The notes under the pieces are model-generated. The model was given only the letters and a program-made list of their open reading frames with translations, was not told where the DNA came from and did no database searches. The position numbers were made by a program, and so were the translations under genes. Below, piece after piece: positions 59,701 to 64,000 of a stretch of DNA of 64,000 nucleotides (within the stretch, counting starts at the first letter, position 1; the number at the start of each line of letters is the position of its first letter). Source of the DNA: Ectocarpus siliculosus (lineage: Eukaryota; Sar; Phaeophyceae; Ectocarpales; Ectocarpaceae); NCBI GenBank assembly GCA_000310025.1, contig FN649751.1, positions 1,081,132 to 1,145,131 on the forward strand, written 5' to 3'.

Positions 59701-59917
59701 CCGTATATGACACAAGATAACACACCCCCTGGACCGATTTTCAAAGCTCGATTACTCCACGACGAAGAGGATGAATAAATGAAACAATACGTTTTCGAAC
59801 AGCTCTCGACGAGACGGTTCCAACGCCGCCGTTTTCGGCGCTGTGACTCTTCCTGCTGTTGAGAAATCGAGCTTTGAAAATCGGTCAAGGGGGTGTGTTA
59901 TCTTGTGTCATATACGG
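59701..59917. mobile_element. MITE copy 2, long terminal inverted repeats, TA target site
   Basis: A 217-base element flanked by TA, almost identical to 30159-30376, including the interior GACGAGACGGTTCCAACGCC. The terminal inverted repeat is slightly better matched here (one mismatch in the CCCCCTGGACC region). It lies about 340 bases 5' of the start codon of the phosphatase gene, so it could touch its promoter. Confidence 0.87.
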
Positions 59918-60255
59918 TATGCATGTATGTATGCATACCTTGCTTGCGTGGTGCACCTCTTGATGGCGATGGCATCAACCACTATTTCCTCGTCTGTGAT
60001 GCAGTCCTCTGAACAAGGGTCACACGCGAACTTGGGCAGGGTAGACAGGAGCTCTCTCTTTCTCTCTATCCCGGAGCTCATGATAACATGACACACCAGA
60101 GGACACACACCGGACAACTAAAGGCGGCGTCTTCTTGCCCTGCCCCTCGTAATGTAGCCTACCACGTGCGTACCCCCCATCTTGTGATAAGTGACAAACC
60201 TCTCGGCAGTGTTGGTAGGTACTGCCTTCATCTCTCCTTCTCCAGCGTGTACCCG

Positions 60256-63200
60256 ATGAGGCTGAGCGCAATCCACATGTTGGCGGCGTCCGCTGCCCCC
60301 GTGAGGGCTTTTGTTGCGTCTGCCGCGCCCTCCGTGGCGCGCTTTGCGGGGGGCTCCTCCGGTATCTTCTCCGGGGCTCGACAAGGTGTGCGCGGTGTTT
60401 TTCGTGCGTGAGCCAAAATCTCGCCGCATCTCATTGCTCATGATCAAAGCGTGTGCGCAGCAAGGCAGTGTCACAACAGCGGGAGCCTTGTAGCTATGCT
60501 GTGTAGCTGAGACGATGGCCGTGAATGCGTATTTCTGTGTGTGCCTCTGTGAGTCACTTTGTCTATAGGTGTAGACGACCTGGTGTGCATGTTTCGAGTC
60601 GTGAGATGTTGAGATTCGCGCTTGATACGGGTGCAATATTGTCTGTCTGCTGTGTACCTGCTTGTTGGAGCCCAGTGCAGCAATACTGCAGTACTGCTGT
60701 ACATCGCTGGCCAAACGACCGGCGGCTTTGTTTGCACGGGCTAAGCAAGGGGTCCAGTGCAGTAATAGAGTAGTGCTGTACATGGCTGGCCAAACGACTA
60801 GCGGGTATAGCGGTCGCTCGCTGGTCAAACATGTAGACTACATTCGCGTGTTGGCGCAGACCGACTTGGTGAGTTTACGCCGACGAGGGTATATAGACTA
60901 GACACCAACCTGAGGCCGGTCGACAAGAACAAGACCTTGGCCTGAGAAGAGTTTGGCTGGCACCATTACGGGAAACGTCTCATCGATTGGGTCTCTTTCT
61001 CGGCTTGGTCGGTGGTCGGTCTTGAATGATTGAGAGTTTGGCTGGCACCACTACATACAGGAAATTCTCATCGATTGGGTCTCTCATCCGTTCTTGACCA
61101 CACTCACCGCTAACAACACCATCACAACACCACCACCACGCCATACTTCTAAAATACTGTATCCCATATCCATCTCACCGTCGCACGCGTATTGAAGTAC
61201 TACTGCTGTAGCAGGGATCATTTTCTGGTGTAGGTCGCATGTCGTGACCTTTCGTAGACGCCGATGGGTATTTTGTGCTGGGAACAGGTACGCTGTATCG
61301 GTCAGTAATATCTGAACTGCTGCAGCGCTGCTGCGATGAAGCTAAGCGCGTGCGGTGTTACTGTGGTAGGCCAGTACCCACTGCTACTAGCATTAGACGC
61401 CTGCAATCGACGGTCAGTTAGCGCACCCTGGTTCCTGGTCGGCGCTCTTTTTTCCTTTTCGGCTTGGTTTCCTGAAACCTTCAAAACTCAGAAATGTATC
61501 ACCGACCGGCAGACAGCTCGCGGGCGCGAGAACCGTCTACATGTATCACACGCGCCGTGTTGTTTTTGGCAACGGCTGAACTTGCCGCACACGCGCCGTG
61601 TAAGGTTGGGCAAAGACTTAGCGTGCGGCAGCAACAGATACTACAAGAGGATACATAGAGAGAGAGGGGGGACGGGAACACAAGTACACGCGTGCTACTT
61701 TTTACAGAGAGAGGAACAGAGAAGATCCCCATCCTCTTGGCAGACTATTTCTCCAAGTCAATCATGTGCCTGAATTTAACCCAGAAAGCCTAGTTGGGAA
61801 CTCACGGCGTGCCCCCACGCAGAGCACGCGGTTCATGACGAAAGTAGAGGGGGGTCTCAAGCAAGCCAAGCTCCATTCTTTTGCTGTTTATATTCTTCCG
61901 GCTCTGTTTTTTTAACGGGAAACAGGCTGTTTTTGTTTTTTCCGTGGCAATTTTTTCGGACCTAAAGAGACAACTTTCACGCCAAGGTTACACGTTCGAT
62001 AAGCTCTCCCAATTCGGGGTATGCTCCACCACAAACAGTAGAGTCGAAAGAATCAGAACGAAGAGATACAATAGTGTGCGTAATTTGGGGTCGCCACCTC
62101 GGCGATGCAAATAGGTCTGCAAAGTCGCCGTAGAACGCCCACAATCTGATATGTACAAGGGCGTCAGCCACAGGGTAGGCTCGACCTGCACGCAATGAGA
62201 CCTCCCAAAACTGCCATTAGTCTACCTCCAGATGTGCGTTGTAGTTCAAGTTGTGCAAGAACACCAACCGAGTTTCAGGCGCTTAGAGTGTAATGCAAGA
62301 TGTAGAACCCGTTAAAGGTATGCGCTACGTAGGGATTGTCGTCCTTGAGCAAGGGGTACAGCAGTAGGGCATGATAACCGAAGTTTCAACGCGGAACACG
62401 CTCCTGAGGCCATGTTACATCTGGCCGTAACCCAACAACGCGGCGATTTTTTCCAGTAGGGCGCAACACTTAGCTTACACTAGGCAGAGCGCAAGCGGTG
62501 TATTGATGTCTAATGGATGAGCTTCGCGAGGCCCCTGCCGGGGATAGCCAGGCAAGCCCGACCCAAACAACGGCCTCCTAGTGCGGCCTTTATCCCGTGC
62601 CCGTGCGCTGGCTGGTTCCCTTAATATTCTCGTGAGCGTAGGGCCCGACAAAACTGCGGCTTTTCAACGGCTTGCGGCGCCCACGTACGCCCTTCACGTA
62701 GGGACAAGCGAATAAAGGCCGTGCGTGTTTCTTGACTCTACCGGCCCCTCACTCTCGCTTGCGCGCTCGTCCTACCGTATGCATGATGTGCGTTTCGGAT
62801 GTAACATCGGACGCCGTCAAATTGCGCCGTTGAACCGGAATGATGGTGCCTGGATCGTTTCTTGGGCGGGGGGACGTAAGGTTTGCGCGGCGCGGTGCTG
62901 GCCTCCAAGGCCAGGCCGGTCTCAAGGACGATGCGCATGGCCAACTCCCAGCGCCTCGGCGACCCCATTGGACAAATGATGGACAAGGTACCTTGCCAGC
63001 GGCCGCAGGAGCTGGCCGGTCATGCCAGCTTGTAGACGCAGCAGGGGGCAGTGAGGTTCCGATTCTCCCGTTCGATCCGACGTTTGGGTAGAAGAAAGGA
63101 ACATCGCAAGTTTAAACGCGACATAGTCCTTTGCTAGGCACGCAGGTACGTTGCGTATTTTCCATCTCGAATAGTGGCTGTCGCTGGCAGTTCAGGCTGT

Positions 63201-64000
63201 CGCTCAGTCTCTGCGTACCGTGTGGGCATGGCTCTCTATGCCGTGACTCGATCACAGTACGTGTAGCAGACCACTGGCTAGCCGCCGCAGTAGACAAAGA
63301 ATCCCTCATCAGGGTGTTGTTGTGGACATGCCACAAAGTGCCCCGTAGCGTGGTTCTAACATGTCCATCGTTCAGAACAGAACGAAAACGTTGATGTTGC
63401 CCTGCTCTGCCCTCTGCCGGGGTGCGTCGGCCTGTTTGTTCCCTAGCAGCGCCGGCAGTGGAGTGAGTGAGGGAGTCCCTCGTGCATCACGAAAATCCCT
63501 CTTGGTTCTCAACCTGCTGCACCCATTCGCCCGCGTGTTAAAATATGCTTTCCTCGTGCCGGCTGTTCGCAGACCGACGTCTTCATCTTCGACTGTGACG
63601 GCGTGATCTGGAAGGGCGACAGCCTCATCGAAGGCGTACCGTCCGTCCTTGACCGTCTACGACAGGCTGGAAAACGGTGAGGCTCTCGTTAAGGGTAACA
63701 GATGGCGGGTTGCTTGGCTGGGAGAGCGAGCAGAGATCGTGTGGTTGTTGGGCCGGTCCACTTGGTAAAACGCGCGTGTTTTGGGAGAGGGTTACATATG
63801 TACGACACTTGTAGGCCATCTAGCCCATGAGTTAGTTCAAACGCACGGTGAGAAGTGAATATGCTCCATGTTTATGAGAAGCAAAATAACAGCGTTTTGA
63901 GCAAAGTTTCGAAAAAAGTGTGGTCGACTCTGTTGCATTTTCGAAAAAAAGGTTGCAGTAACAAATACCCCGGGCAAAAATTACTTTGGGGGAGGCAATA
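60256..64000 (+). CDS. Phosphoglycolate phosphatase-type HAD hydrolase, 5' part (runs off the window)
   Basis: Three exons join in phase: 60256-60385 (ends phase 1), 62881-62987 (phase 1 to 0) and 63573-63676 (ends phase 2). Exon 3 encodes TDVFIFDCDGVIWKGDSLIE then PSVLDRLRQAGKR. The D-C-D-G-V nucleophile motif (63591 on) and W-K-G-D are diagnostic of the phosphoglycolate/4-nitrophenyl phosphatase branch of the HAD superfamily, which hydrolyses 2-phosphoglycolate from photorespiration or DNA repair. Exons 1 and 2 encode a presequence of about 79 residues: MRLSAIHMLAASAAPVRAFV is hydrophobic with A-F at the likely cleavage site, as in heterokont plastid targeting, followed by Arg/Ser-rich sequence. 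Plastid location is inference; a mitochondrial one is possible. The acceptor before 62881 has a weak pyrimidine tract. The catalytic C-terminal motifs lie beyond 64000. Confidence 0.85.
60669..60805. repeat. Local direct duplication in intron 1 of the phosphatase gene
   Basis: CCAGTGCAG.AATA, then GTACTGCTGTACATCGCTGG and CCAAACGAC, appear at about 60669-60723 and again, slightly changed, at about 60750-60800. No function is indicated. Confidence 0.65.
60948..61090. repeat. Second local direct duplication in the same intron
   Basis: GAGTTTGGCTGGCACCA, then TCTCATCGATTGGGTCTCT, occurs at about 60948-61003 and 61028-61085. The intron (60386-62880) is the longest clear intron of the window. The remainder, 61.1-62.8 kb, shows nothing further that I can support. 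Confidence 0.7.

Overview
The window is eukaryotic nuclear DNA, most likely from a brown alga or a close stramenopile relative. Genes are cut into many short exons with GT-AG introns, mostly about 0.2 to 1.9 kb. The protein families (WSC, LNR followed by a CVD cysteine motif, PTPAP linkers, REJ/GPS) and a possible bipartite plastid presequence with an A-F site fit a heterokont. The species is not proven. All exon models below were assembled by eye from splice consensus and reading-phase agreement.

Layout. (1) About 2.6-27.9 kb, minus strand: one very large gene of at least about 45 exons and about 2,500 residues. It encodes a secreted or membrane multidomain protein: signal peptide, WSC domain, beta-propeller-like repeats, LNR/Notch-like module, a 180-residue Pro/Thr linker, a long REJ region, a GPS site with HLT, and a polycystin-1-like multi-pass membrane region. 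(2) About 28-47 kb: a repeat island. It holds a CTTCC-rich block upstream of the big gene, a TA-flanked MITE, a roughly 185-bp satellite present in both orientations, a 70-76 bp minisatellite, inverted poly-C-associated repeats, a 368-base assembly gap, a broken non-LTR retrotransposon (39.2-42.95 kb) and two tRNA-derived SINEs. (3) 49.3-58.0 kb, plus strand: an 11-exon gene whose phases all agree, giving a 1,333-residue type I membrane protein of unknown family with a long disordered tail and three nearly identical 53-residue repeats. (4) 60.3 kb to the right edge, plus strand: the 5' part of a phosphoglycolate phosphatase-type HAD hydrolase; its third exon carries the DCDGV nucleophile motif and the gene runs off the window. 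A second MITE copy lies just upstream.

Functionally, the first two genes look like surface or adhesion/receptor proteins. The third is a metabolic enzyme, probably for photorespiratory glycolate salvage. They do not form an operon. Nothing prokaryotic, no CRISPR array and no credible functional tRNA or rRNA gene was seen. The left 2.6 kb, 45.1-47.9 kb and 58.0-59.7 kb hold no gene I can support.
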